Shown piece after piece: positions 1 through 10,551 of a stretch of DNA of 64,000 nt; the stretch's first letter is position 1; each line of letters begins with the position of its first letter. The stretch spans positions 1 through 64,000 of the forward strand of contig JAQMWT010000134.1 in assembly GCA_029834535.1 (NCBI GenBank), written 5' to 3'. A model generated the notes under the pieces. It was not told where the DNA came from. It did no database searches and was given only the letters and a program-made list of their open reading frames with translations. The translations under genes were made by a program, and so were the position numbers. Source of the stretch: Chrysophaeum taylorii. Lineage: Eukaryota; Sar; Pelagophyceae; Pelagomonadales; Pelagomonadaceae.

Positions 1-590
1 TGGTAATACTTCGTTCAGTTACGTATTGCTAGAGCGAGAGGTGGAGACGGCGCTCTTTTCCGCGGTTTCGAGGCCGAAGCTGAACGTTGAGCGACATTGC
101 AGGCCCGCAGCTCTCGAGTTTGCCGTCGAAGAACAATTGACTATCGTGCACCCGCTCCCAAATGGGCGCCGCGCCACTGCGCAATCAGCCGGATTCAGGA
201 GCAACCGGACGTTCTCGCCGGAGAGACCGCGCCCAACTCGGGACACGTCGCCTTGATCGGACTGTAACTGTTGTGCAAGTAGTACTTCTCGTGGAGAGCA
301 CTCCCCCTCAGGTTGTCCCCGGAATCCGCGGGTGGTACGGCCTCCGCACTGCAGCATGCCGCACTCCACCACCCATATGATCATGGGCACCTGACGTCGT
401 CGCCGCCGCCGCCGCCTCCTCAACCTTGAGAGGTTCAAACATCCCGCGTGTGATGTCTCTGCCAGGTGGCGCCGTATCAATAATATAACCAAAATGTAAG
501 TCAATCACATACAACCACTAGATCAGAGATTTTGAAATTACATTGCCAAGTGCAGGCGGGAAATGAGATTTCACTTGGTCCCAAAATTTT
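1..590. other. Gene-free left edge
   Basis: No convincing gene is visible. Open frames on both strands overlap one another and none resembles a known family. A short CCG-type microsatellite lies near 398-420. The stretch ends at a sequence matching the terminus of the hAT relic found further right. Confidence 0.5.
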
Positions 591-638
591 CAGCGTCGTG
601 CATTTACTAAATGAGTTTAGTAATGTAACAAGTGCAGG
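591..638 (+). mobile_element. Solo hAT-type terminal sequence
   Basis: The sequence starts CAGCGTCGTGCATTTACTAA and continues with TTTAGTAATGTAAC. It matches, in inverse orientation, the right terminus of the hAT relic ending at 10551, with one mismatch in the first dozen bases. No partner end with a matching 8-bp target duplication was found, so it is best read as a stranded or solo end lying directly against the minisatellite of the helicase-repeat array. Confidence 0.55.
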
Positions 639-954
639 CCAGTAAGTTCACCTAGTCGCAATCTCTAACCCCAGCAGTTCACGTGTTCCCGTTAAGTTCA
701 CCTAGTCCCAATCTCTAACCCCAGTAAATCAGCGTGCTAATCTCTATAGTTCGGCTTCCCCTCACCACTCTCTTTTTGAGCTTAAGCTCTCACCCCCGCC
801 AGTAAGCTTGTCGATCCGCACACGCCGCTAAACTTTAGTTTGCCTAAAAGCCCCAGCGGTTCACAGGTGTCAGTATTCACCTGGTCACCAATTCACCTAG
901 TCTGTCTCCTAACCCCAGCCAGTTTGGTTGTAAGACACCTGTGCAGTAAGACAC

Positions 955-1560
955 CTACAGTGCGCGGTAGACGCCGGGAGGGGCATCGGTATTGCGCAGC
1001 ACGTGCAGGGTAGGGTGGAGTCGTCGACCAGAAGAGGTATCCTCGGGGTTGCCGATCGACAGAGAGCACGTAGAGCTGGACGTGGCAGAAGCGGGCTTCG
1101 CCAGAGGACGCCGACCTCGCGGGGCGTCTGGCCCTGGCTCTTGTTGTGATCGTTTGGCGTCGGCGGGCCTTAAGGGATACAGGTTGGAGGGCCTCGGTGA
1201 CAACGACACGATCGATCATATCTGGTACCGTTGCAGTGGCCGTGCGACGGGTCGAGGTGCGAAGACTTTAAGCTCGCGATCAAAGTCAGCATGCCGTTGG
1301 TTGTCAGGGAGTTCAAAACTCGACTGTTGAGAGCGAGGCGTCGTCTTCCGACCCAACCTAGTCGGCCGAAAAGAACTCCGACGCCTCGTCTCCGGAAAAA
1401 AGGCCGCGGTCATGCGCGCGTTGTCAGCATCGACAACATCGTTTCGACAGGGCGTGAGAATGGCGCGCTGAAGAGCCGCCGCGGGTCGTGGAACATAGTC
1501 TGCGAGGTCGCCGTAGACGGCTTGAGTCACTGCCTTCCTGGCTCGCGGGCCTATGATCCT
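955..1560 (-). pseudogene. Helicase C-terminal fragment, unit 1
   Basis: Minus-strand remnant of a PIF1/Helitron-type helicase C-terminus. The RAILTP..NDVVDADN block, the LDPS-like segment and the final LYVLS block are still recognisable but spread over different frames. The distal end lacks the CAGA microsatellite seen in units 2-4 and instead has a CCCACCCACATC-rich tail resembling the foldback element at 56.46 kb. Too decayed to encode a protein. Confidence 0.6.
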
Positions 1561-1974
1561 TACCCTAAATCGAGGGACAACCCTCATACCCCACAAACCC
1601 ACCCACATCATTCACGCTCCCCACACACCCCTCTTGGCAGTCGCTTGTTAATGACAAACAAGTGCAGGCCAGTAAGTTCACCTAGTCCCAATCTCTAACC
1701 CCAGTAAGTTCACCTGGTCCCAGTAAGTTCACCTAGTCCCAATCTCTAACCCCAGTAAGTTCGGCGTAAAAGCCCACTCGTGCTCACATCCACTCACATC
1801 TCCTTCGAGCCGTCGCATCCGCCGCCAATCTAAGCTGCTTTGATACACGCCGCTAGCAACGCGTTTACTCTAAAAACCCCAGTAAGTTCACCTGGTCCAG
1901 TAAGTTCACCTGGTCACTCAACTCACCTAGTCCCATATCCAACCCAAGAAGTTCGTCCCGGCGGGGTTTCACCT

Positions 1975-2590
1975 AGTGCGCGTGTAGACGCCGGGAGGGG
2001 CTTATCGGTATTGCGCCACGTGTGGGGTAGGGTGGAGTCGTCGACCCAGAAGAGGTATTGGGGTTGCCGATCGACAGAGAGCCACGTAGAGCTGGACGTG
2101 GCAGAAGACGGGCTTGGGAAGAGGACGCCGACCTCGCGGGGCGTCTGGCCCTGGCTCTTGTTGATCGTTTGGCGTCGGCGGGCCTTAAGGGATACAGGTT
2201 GGAGGAGCCTCGGTGACAACGACACGATCGATCATGTATCTGGTACCGTTGCAGTGGCCGTGCGACGGGTCGAGGTTGCGAAGACTTTAAGCTCGCGATC
2301 AAAGTCAGCATGCCGTTGGTTGTCAGGGAGTTGAAAACTCTACTGTAAAGAGCGGCGTCGTCTTCCGACCCAGCCTAGTCGGCCGAAAGAACTCCGACGC
2401 CTCGTCTCCGGGAAAAAAGGCCGCGGTCATGCGCGCGTTGTCAGCATCGACAACATCGTTTCGACGGGGCGTGAGAATGGAGCGCTGAAAGAGCCGCCGC
2501 GGGTCGTGGAAATAGTCTGCGAGGTCGCCGTAGACGGCTTGGAGGATCACTGTCTGGCTCTCGCGCCTACCTGATCCTTACCCTAAATCG
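1975..2590 (-). pseudogene. Helicase C-terminal fragment, unit 2
   Basis: Minus-strand fragment covering, in order, VYGDLADYFHDPRRLFQR, the AILTP..NDVVDADNARM segment, a PGDEAS segment, and TINKSQGQTPREVGV. These match motifs near the C-terminus of PIF1-family helicases of Helitrons, where TINKSQGQT is helicase motif V. Frames change several times along the copy. A CAGA microsatellite lies at 2594-2635. Confidence 0.7.
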
Positions 2591-2593
2591 AGG

Positions 2594-2629
<36 letters not shown>

Positions 2630-2954
2630 TCTGTCGATTAGTAGTTAACAAGTGCAGGCCAGTAAGTTCACCTAGTCCCAATCTCTAACCCCAGTAAGTT
2701 CACCTGGTCCCAGTAAGTTTCATATAAGTTCACCTGGTCAGTAAGTTCACCTAGCTCACCAACTCCTTTGAGCTCGTCGCATGGCCTAACCAGTGGCGAC
2801 CACTGCATATAACAACGGTTTTACTCTAAAGCAGAAAGCACTCTAAAAACCCCAGTGTCTTGTTTTCACCTGGTCCCAGTTTCACCTGGTCACTCAGTTC
2901 ACTGATGCAGTCTGGGCCCAATAAGTTGCATGGTCCAAGTAAGTTAATGCGCGT

Positions 2955-3600
2955 AAGTGCGCGTGTAGACGCCGGGAGGGGGCTTATCGGTATTGCGCAA
3001 CGTTGGGGTAGGGTGGGTCGTCGACCCAGAAGAGTATATCCTCGGGGTTGCCGATCGACAGAGAGCCACGTAGAGCTGGACGTGGCAGAAGACGGGCTTG
3101 GGAAAGAGGACGCCGACCTCGCGGGGCGTCTGGCCCTGGCTCTTGTTGATCGTTTGGCGTCGGCGGGCCTTAAGGGATACAGGTTGGAGGAGCCTCGGTG
3201 ACAACGACACGATCGATCATGTATCTGGTACCGTTGCAGTGGCCGTGCGACGGGTCGAGGTTGCGACCTTAAGCTCGCGATCAAAGTCAGCATGCCGTTT
3301 GTTGTCAGGGAGTTGAAATCTCGACTGTAGAGCTAGGCGTCGTCTTCCGACCCAACCTAGTCGGCCGAAAAGAATTCCGACGCCTCGTCTCCGGGAGAAA
3401 AAAAGGCCGCGGTCATGCGCGCGTTGTCAGCATCGACAACATCGTTTCGACGGGGCGTGAGAATGGCGCGCTGAAAGAGCCGCCGCGGCTCGTGGAAATA
3501 GTCTGCGAGGTCGCCGTAGACGGCTTGGAGGATCACTGTCTGGCTCTCGCGCCTACCTGATCCTTACTCTCGCGCCTACCTGATCCTTACCCTAAATCGA
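2955..3600 (-). pseudogene. Helicase C-terminal fragment, unit 3
   Basis: Same segment as unit 2 on the minus strand. The stretch NKSQGQTPREVGVLFPKPVF is followed by CHVQLYVALCRSATP, corresponding to the motif V-VI region of PIF1 helicases (HGQLYVALSR in intact family members). A doubled TGATCCTTACTCTCGCGCC segment and a CAGACA/CAAACA tract follow at 3560-3650. Confidence 0.75.
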
Positions 3601-4164
3601 GGGACAAACAGACAGACAGACAAACAAACAGACAGACAGACAAACATCTGTCGATTAGTAGTCCTAACAAGTGCAGGCCAGTAAGTTCGCCAGTAAGTTC
3701 TCCTGGTCCCAATCTCTAACCCCAGTAAGTTCACCTGGTCCCAGTAAGTTCACCTAGTCCCAATCTCTAACCCCAGTAAGTTCGGCGTAACCCCACTCTG
3801 GCTCCATCTCACCCCATAGAAAACGCGAGCGCAAGCATATAAACTATGTGCAAAGCAACGATCATACGCCGCTGTAAGGCGTTTATATAAAAACCCCAGT
3901 GAGTTCACTTGGATACGTGAGATAAGATGCGATGTTCACCTGATCGATTTGATTCATAGAGTACGATGGCAGAAATCAGTAAACCACTCGTCCGCCGCCG
4001 CATCATGAGCCAGTAAGCGGCATCACAATGCCAGCAGTAAAGATGCACAGCCCCACCAACAACGAGTTGAGTTGTAAAACTAGATTTCACACGATCCCAG
4101 TAATTTCACCCACAGGTAGCTAGGACTTTGATGCAATGTAAACGGCGTGCAGCGGGAACGCACA

Positions 4165-4800
4165 CGCAGTGCGCGTGTAGACGCCGGGAGGGGCTTATCG
4201 GTATTGCGCAACGTGTGGGAGGTAGGTGGAGTCGTCGACTCGGAAGAGCATATCCTCGGGGTTGCCGATCGACAGAGAGCCACGTAGAGCTGGACGTCAG
4301 AAGACGAAGGCTTGGGCAAAGGACGCCGACCTCGCGGGGCGTCACTGGCTCTTGTTGATCGTTTGGCGTCGGCAGGCCTTAAGGGATACAGGTTGGAGGA
4401 GCCTCGGTGACAACGACACGATCGATCATGTATCTGGTACGTTGCAGTGGCGTGCGACGGGTCGAGGTTCGCGAAGACTTTAAGCTCGCGATCAAAGTCA
4501 GCATGCCGTTGGTTGTCAGGAGTTGAAAACTCTACTGTAAAGCGAGCGTCGTCTTCCGACCACCTAGTCAGCCGAAAGAACTCCGACGCCTCGTCTCCGG
4601 GAAAAAGGCCGCGGTCATGCGCGCGTTGTCGCATCGACAACATCGTTTCGACGGGGCGTGAGAATGGCGCTGAAAGAGCCGCCGCGGGTCGTGGAAATAG
4701 TCTGCGAGGTCGCCGTAGACGGCGGAGGATCACTTCTGGCTCTCGCACCTACCTGATCCTTACTCGCGCGCCTACATGATCCTACCCTAAATCGAGGACA
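4165..4800 (-). pseudogene. Helicase C-terminal fragment, unit 4
   Basis: Fourth minus-strand copy, with more small deletions than units 2 and 3. A continuous minus-strand frame of about 220 codons spans much of it but is a mixture of frames relative to the helicase. The CAGA tract at 4800-4840 is followed within about 50 bp by the first plus-strand copy, so this is the left side of the array's turning point. Confidence 0.7.
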
Positions 4801-4801
4801 A

Positions 4802-4832
<31 letters not shown>

Positions 4833-4904
4833 AACATCTGTCGATTAGTAGTCTAACCAGCCTGTTGAGCCAGATGGTACATCTCATCTCGATACCTATC
4901 GTTT

Positions 4905-5415
4905 GTTTGTCCTCGATTTGGTAGGATCAGGTAACACCGAAGATCAGGCAGGCACGGAAAGCCGGACGTGATCCTCCAAGGCATTGGCGACCTCGGGCTA
5001 TTCCCGACCCGCGCATCTCTGGCACGCGTCTCACACACGCCCGCGAAACGATGTTGTCATGCTTCTTTACTGCCTTGCTATGTTCCAGGAGCGAGTCGGG
5101 TAGCACCTCACTCTCAGAAGTCGAGGTTTTGAACTCCGGTACAACGGCATGCTGACTGATCGCGATGTCTTCACAGCCTCACGGCCTGCGGTACCAGCAT
5201 GATCGGCGTGTCGTTGTGCCAGCCACCAGCCTGTATCCCGCCAAGGCGCCGACGCCAAACGTCGCAGAAAGCAGGGCCACCCGCGAGTCGGCGTCTGGCC
5301 GAAGCCCGTCTTCACGTCTCTCGTAATCTCTGTCGATCGGCAACCCAGGATCTCTTCTTGGTCGACGACCACCCTACTCCGTAACGCGCAATACAATGGC
5401 CCCGTGCACGCGCAC
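4905..5415 (+). pseudogene. Helicase C-terminal fragment, unit 5 (most diverged)
   Basis: First copy in the plus orientation. It retains the order of the other units (CTCGATTTGGTAGGATCAGG, CGAAACGATGTTGTCATGC, CAACGGCATGCTGACT, the CTGTATCCC segment, CTGTCGATCGGCAAC) but is far more diverged and shortened than units 6-8. It may be older or derived from a different subfamily. Confidence 0.6.
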
Positions 5416-5754
5416 TATAAACTTTGCAGGACCCGATAACGCGAGAACGACCGAACGAGATTGAGATGGACGAAAGGGCGTGACAGGTGGTTTGCAACCA
5501 GTGTGAACTTAGGGCACAGAGTAAACTCAAAGCTTGGCGTCGGCGGATCAAGCTTAGCACAGATGGCGGGGTGAGAGCGACGAGCAGGAGAGTGGGGTGA
5601 GTGTGGGTTTACGCCGAACTTACTGGGGTTAGAGATTGGGTTTACGCCGAATTTACTGGGGTTAGAGATTGGGACTAGGTGAACTTACTGGCCTGCACTT
5701 GTTAAGACTACTAATCGACAGATGTTTGTCTGTCTGTTTGTTTGTCCCCCGATT

Positions 5755-6395
5755 TAGGGTAAGGATCAGGTAGGCGCGAGAGTAAGGATCAGGTAGGCGC
5801 GAGAGCCAGACAGTGATCCTCCAAGCCGTCTACGGCGACCTCGCAGACTATTTCCACGACCCGCGGCGGCTCTTTCAGCGCGCCATTCTCACGCCCCGTC
5901 GAAACGATGTTGTCGATGCTGACAACGCGCGCATGACCGCGGCCTTTTTCCCGGAGACGAGGCGTCGGAGTTCTTTTCGGCGACTAGGTTGGGTCGGAAG
6001 ACGACGCCTCGCTCTTTACAGTAGAGTTTTCAACTCCTGACAACCAACGGCATGCTGACTTTGATCGCGAGCTTAAAGTCTTCGCAACCTCGACCGTCGT
6101 CGCACGGCCACTGCAACGGTACCAGATACATGATCGATCGTGTCGTTGTCACCGAGGCTCCTCCAACCTGTATCCCTTAAGGCCCGCCTACGCCAAACGA
6201 TCAACAAGAGCCAGGGCAGACGCCCCGCGAGGTCGGCGTCCTCTTGCCCAAGCCCGTCTTCTGCCACGTCCAGCTCTACGTGGCTCTCTGTCGATCGGCA
6301 ACCCCGAGGAGATATGCTCTTCTGGGTCGACGACTCCACCCTACCGTGCTGCAATACCGATAAGCCCCCTCCCGGCGTCTACACGCGCACTATAG
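5755..6395 (+). pseudogene. Helicase C-terminal fragment, unit 6
   Basis: Plus-strand copy starting after a TCTG/TTTG microsatellite at 5715-5745. Translation gives ILQAVYGDLADYFHDPRRLF, then RAILTPRRNDVVDADNARMT, then in another frame LKARLRQTINKSQG and CHVQLYVALC-type residues. It carries the duplicated AAGGATCAGGTAGGCGCGAG segment also seen in units 3, 7 and 8. Confidence 0.75.
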
Positions 6396-6723
6396 GTGAA
6401 TTACTGGGACCAGGTGAACTTACTGGGGTTTGGGTGGGACTGGGTGGAGAGGGTGACCAGGTGAACTGGGACCAGGTGAACATACTGGGTTTTTAGAGTA
6501 AAGGTTTTTAAGTAAACTCAAAGGTTGGCGGCGCGTGCGGGTCAAGCAGCTTAGATTGGCGGAGGCGAGAGCGACGAGCTCAAAGGAGTTGGTTTGGAGC
6601 TAGGTGAACTTACTGACCAGGTGAACTTATATGAAACTTACTGGGACCAGGTGAACTTACTGGGGTTAGAGATTGGGACTAGTTGAACTTACTGGCCTGC
6701 ACTTGTTAGGACTAATCGATAGA

Positions 6724-6759
<36 letters not shown>

Positions 6760-6764
6760 CCTCG

Positions 6765-7380
6765 ATTTAGGGTAAGGATCAGGTAGGCGCGAGAGTAAGG
6801 ATCAGGTAGGCGCGAGAGCCAGACAGTGATCCTCCAAGCCGTCTACGGCGACCTCGCAGACTATTTCCACGACCCGCGGCTCTTTCAGCGCGCCATTCTC
6901 ACGCCCGTCGAAACGATGTTGTCGATGCTGACAACGCGCGCATGACCGCGGCCTTTTTCCCCGGAGACGAGGCGTCGGAGTTCTTTTCGGCTGACTAGGC
7001 TGGGTCGGAAGACGACGCCTCGCTCTTTACAGTCGAGTTTTCAACTCCCTGACAACCAACGGCATGTTGACTTTGATCGCGAGCTTAATGTCTTCGCAAC
7101 CTCGACCCGTCGCACGGCCACTGCAACGGTACCAGATACATGATGGATCGTGTCGTTGTCACCGAGGCTCCTCCAACCTGTATCCCTTAAGGCCGGCCTA
7201 CGCCAAACGATCAACAAGAGCCAGGGCCAGACGCAGGTCGGCGTCCTCTTAAGCCCGTCTTCTGCGTCCAGCTCTACGTGGCTCTCTGTCGATCGGCAAC
7301 CCCGAGGTATCTCTCTTGGTGACGACTACCCTTCCCGTGCTGTACCGATAAGCCCCCTCCGGCGTCTCACGCGCACTGCG
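6765..7380 (+). pseudogene. Helicase C-terminal fragment, unit 7
   Basis: Plus-strand copy with the same order as unit 6. TINKSQGQT is retained, but the segment between it and the SSTWLSVDRQ frame is shortened. It is preceded by a TCTG microsatellite at 6728-6760. Confidence 0.7.
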
Positions 7381-7929
7381 CAGGTAGGGAACTGCGGGAC
7401 CGGGTGGGCAAGGACCAGGTGAACACTGGGGTTTGGGTGGGGACTAGGGGCTGGGTGACCAGGTGAAACGGGACCAGGTGAACATCTGGTTTTTAGAGTA
7501 AAGAACGGTAGAGTAAACTCAAAAGGTTGGCGGCGCGGCGGATCAAAGCAGCTGAGATTGGCGGAGGCGAGAGCAGGCTCAAAGAGTGAGTGAGCTTTGA
7601 GTGAACTGGGTGGGCATCTGAAACTTACTGGGACCAGGTGAACAGGGTTAGAGATGGGACTGCAGGTGAACTGCGGCCTAACTTGTTTAAACTTAAAGAC
7701 AAACAAGCGTCCGGCGGCAGCGTACGACGCACGGCGGGGCCGTCGTCTCTTTCGCCTGCCCCACGCCTCGCTTGATGTGACCGACGGAGTCCCGCGTGCC
7801 ATCTCCGCCCGTCAGGCATATATACCCAACACCCACATCGGCTTGTGGCCCCACCTCTTAGCAGTCCTAACTACTAATCGACAGATGTTTGTTTGTTTGT
7901 TTGTCTGTCTGTTTGTTTGTCTGTCCCTC

Positions 7930-8580
7930 GATCTAGGGTAAGGATCAGGTAGGCGCGAGAGTAAGGATCAGGTAGGCGCGAGAGCCTGACAGTGATCCAC
8001 CAAGACGTCTACGGCGACCTCGCAGACTATTTCAACGACCCGCGGCGGCTCTTTCAGCGCGCCATTCTCACGCCCCGTCGAAACGATGTTGTCGATGCTG
8101 ACAACGCGCGCATGACCGCGGCCTTTTTTTCCCGGAGACGAGGCGTCGGAGTTCTTTTCGGGAGACTAGGTTGGGTCGGAAGACGACGCCTCGCTCTTTA
8201 CAGTAGAGTTTTCAACTCCCTGACAACCAACGGCATGCTGACTTTGATCGCGAGCTTAATGTCTTCGCAACCTCGACCCGTCGCACGGCCACTGCAACGG
8301 TACCAGATACATGATCGATCGTGTCGTTGTCACCGAGGCTCCTCCAACCTGTATCCCTTAAGGCCCGCCGACGCCAAACGATCAACAAGAGCCAGGGCCA
8401 GACGCCCCGCGAGGTCGGCGTCCTCTTGGCGAAGCCCGTATTCTGCCACGTCCAGCTCTACGTGGCTCTCTGTCGATCGGCAACCCCGAGGATACCCTCT
8501 TCTGGGTCGACGACTCCACCCTACCCAAACGTGCTGCGCAATACCGATAAGCCCCCTTTCCGGTGTCTACACGCGCACTA
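7930..8580 (+). pseudogene. Helicase C-terminal fragment, unit 8
   Basis: The best preserved plus-strand copy. DVYGDLADYFNDPRRLFQRA and ILTPRRNDVVDADNARMTAA are in one frame. INKSQGQTPREVGVLLAKPV and FCHVQLYVALCRSATPRI follow in another. The order and spacing match the last roughly 200 residues of PIF1/Helitron helicases; the N-terminal Walker motifs are absent from every unit. Confidence 0.78.
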
Positions 8581-8880
8581 TAGGTGAACTTACTGGGACA
8601 AGATGAACTTACTGGGGTTAGAGATTGGGACTAGGTGAACTGAGTGACCAGGTGAAACTGGGACCAGGTGAACATACTGGGGTTTTTAGAGTAAAGGGCT
8701 TTTGCGTGCGGATCAAAGCAGCTTAGATTGGCGGAGGCGAGAGCTACGAGCTCAAAGGAGTTGGTGTGAGTTAGGTGAACTTACTGACCAGGTGAACTTA
8801 TACGAAACTTACTGGGACCAGGTGAACTTACTGGGGTTAGAGATTGGGAGTAGGTGAACTTACTGGCCTGCACTTGTCGA

Positions 8881-9255
8881 CATTTAAAGACAAACAAACA
8901 GCTCGCTGTGCCCTCACCGCCCTCACCCATGTCGCCGCCTCGGGGAACCCCACCCAGGCCGCCCGACCCCAGCAGGACGTCGCCCTTCGTCGCACATACG
9001 TCCGGCGGCAGCATGCGTACGACCTCCGGGCGGGGCCCGTCCTCTCTTCGCCTGCCCCACGACTCGGCGATGGCCCCGACTAGGTCCCGCATACTTATCT
9101 CCGCCCGTCCGGCTCATCCCTCCTGCCCCACAAATCCACCCACATCCTTCATGCGCCACACACACCCCCCCTTCTTAGCAGTCGACCTTCAAAGACAAAC
9201 AAACAAACAGACAGACAGACAGACAGCCAGACAAACATCTGGCGATTAGTAGTAA
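8881..9255. repeat. Foldback-element-like terminal block of the array
   Basis: Begins with GTCGACATTTAAAGACAAAC and ends with CTTAGCAGTCGACC, a CAGA tract (9193-9238) and GGCGATTAGTAGT. The right part matches the right arm of the foldback element at 56461-57020. A related block sits at 7690-7880. No coding function is apparent. Confidence 0.6.
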
Positions 9256-9287
9256 GGAAGACAGATACTGTGCAAGGAAGGTTTTAT

Positions 9288-10551
9288 CGGCGTTGTGCAT
9301 TTACTCAAACGTTAGTAAAAAATATTAAAAAATTCCTTTACTTTACCTATTTTCCTTTACTTTGCCTAATTTACTTTACTTTACCATTACGTTACAGTCG
9401 TTTCAAAATGATGGTAAAGTAATTCTGTTACATTACAATTGTATCACCCATGTCGACGAGTCGAGTTGAGCGACGTCGCGGGGTCTTGTAGACGATGTCT
9501 GCGTTACGGACCCCGCATGCGACGGCCAGGCCGGCCGAAGCGGAGCAGTCGCCTCCGATGGCATGCCACAACGTGGAGAATGAGATCGAGGGTGGTTCTG
9601 CGACGGTGAGGAGGAGGACGGCAACGCCTTCATGCGACTGGGTCGGCGTCCGACTCAGATGACGATGACGACAACGAGCCCGACTTCTGGGCTGAAGCCA
9701 TTCCTCAGCCCGAAGAGCAGCAACCTGATTAATCGGAGGAGGCGATGCCGGACTTCGAGGTGGTGTTCGAACACGTCTTCTTGAAGCGGGTCCAGTACGC
9801 TTGCACCATCGAGTGGCTCAAGGAATTTCCCGACGACCTCTCGCATTCATCCGACACCTCCAGGATTCCAAGCTCTTGGACATGATGTTGCTCAACGTCG
9901 GCAAGCTCTACACGCGAATAGAAGGCAACCAGGTGCCGGCTACCTTCCAGACATCGCACGAGGCTCGAACGGCAATATCGGCGCGCTGCCTGCTGAGAGC
10001 TTCTGCGAGCGCATCAGTACGGCTACCTTCCAGACATTGGACGAAGCTCGAAGGGAAATATCAGCGCGCTGCCAGCTGAGAGCCTCTGCGAGCGCATCAT
10101 CTCCGCTGACAACATTGTCATGAATGAGGGCGACACCCTCCTGAGCGACGAGGAGCTGGACATGCTAGTGAGCCTGCGCATGAACAAGGAGTTTATGATG
10201 TGGGCTCGAGACAAGTACGGCCACATCCTCAAGAAGTTCGAGTGCAAGTCTGAGATCATTCCCCTTTGAAGAAAACAAAGGAGACGAGACGATTAAGCAC
10301 GAAGATTAACCATTAAAAGCAAGCGAGTCCGCTCATCACATCGCTGCGTTGTGCTCCGTCTCTGCACGAGGCTGGGGCCAGAATATAAATACGGCAAAAT
10401 TAAATTTTCAGCCCGAGCAGCCTTTACCTTTGCTTTACGCGCGACCCGGCTGTAGTGCTCGACTTTTACTTCACGAATTACTTTACTCAAAAGGTGTGGT
10501 AAGTAATGCTCGTTACATTACTAAACTGATTTAGTAAATGCACAACGCTGC
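9288..10551 (+). mobile_element. hAT DNA transposon relic with transposase C-terminus
   Basis: The left end (CGGCGTTGTGCATTTACT) and the right end (AGTAAATGCACAACGCTG) are inverted repeats of the hAT type. Both termini carry repeated TTTACTTTACC-like subterminal sequence. Inside, the plus strand encodes remnants of the transposase C-terminal dimerisation region: LLNVGKLYTRIEGNQVP near 9887-9935, and CERIISADNIVMNEGDTLL followed by LRMNKEFM near 10090-10200. At 1264 bp it lacks most of a transposase and was probably mobilised in trans. The 8 bp outside each end differ, so no target duplication is visible. Confidence 0.8.

Larger units (their letters stand above)
640..9255. repeat. Inverted array of ~1-kb helicase-derived repeat units
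   Basis: Eight copies of one compound unit are present: four read with the helicase fragment on the minus strand (about 0.95-4.8 kb) and four on the plus strand (about 4.9-8.6 kb), so the whole is a head-to-head inverted array. Each unit contains a helicase C-terminal fragment of about 600 bp, a CAGA/CAAA microsatellite next to the motif AATCGACAGATGTTTGTCTG, and blocks of a ~32-bp minisatellite (AGTAAGTTCACCTAGTCCCA plus ATCTCTAACCCC) alternating with a ~110-bp spacer. Successive units start about 980-1210 bp apart on both arms. Minisatellite blocks lie near 640-740, 1660-1960, 2650-2945, 3665-3910, 5605-5705, 6400-6705, 7380-7680 and 8580-8880. Confidence 0.85.

Noticed and set aside
640-8880. 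CTAACCCC words in the minisatellite as telomeric DNA
   Set aside because: The words occur once per 32-bp monomer within unrelated sequence and are not a tandem telomere repeat.
2590-9240. Regularly spaced repeats as a CRISPR array
   Set aside because: Units are about 1 kb, carry protein-coding remnants and occur in both orientations; the genome is eukaryotic.
591-10551. A single intact composite hAT element spanning the array
   Set aside because: The 8-bp sequences outside the two outer ends differ, so there is no target duplication to support one insertion event.
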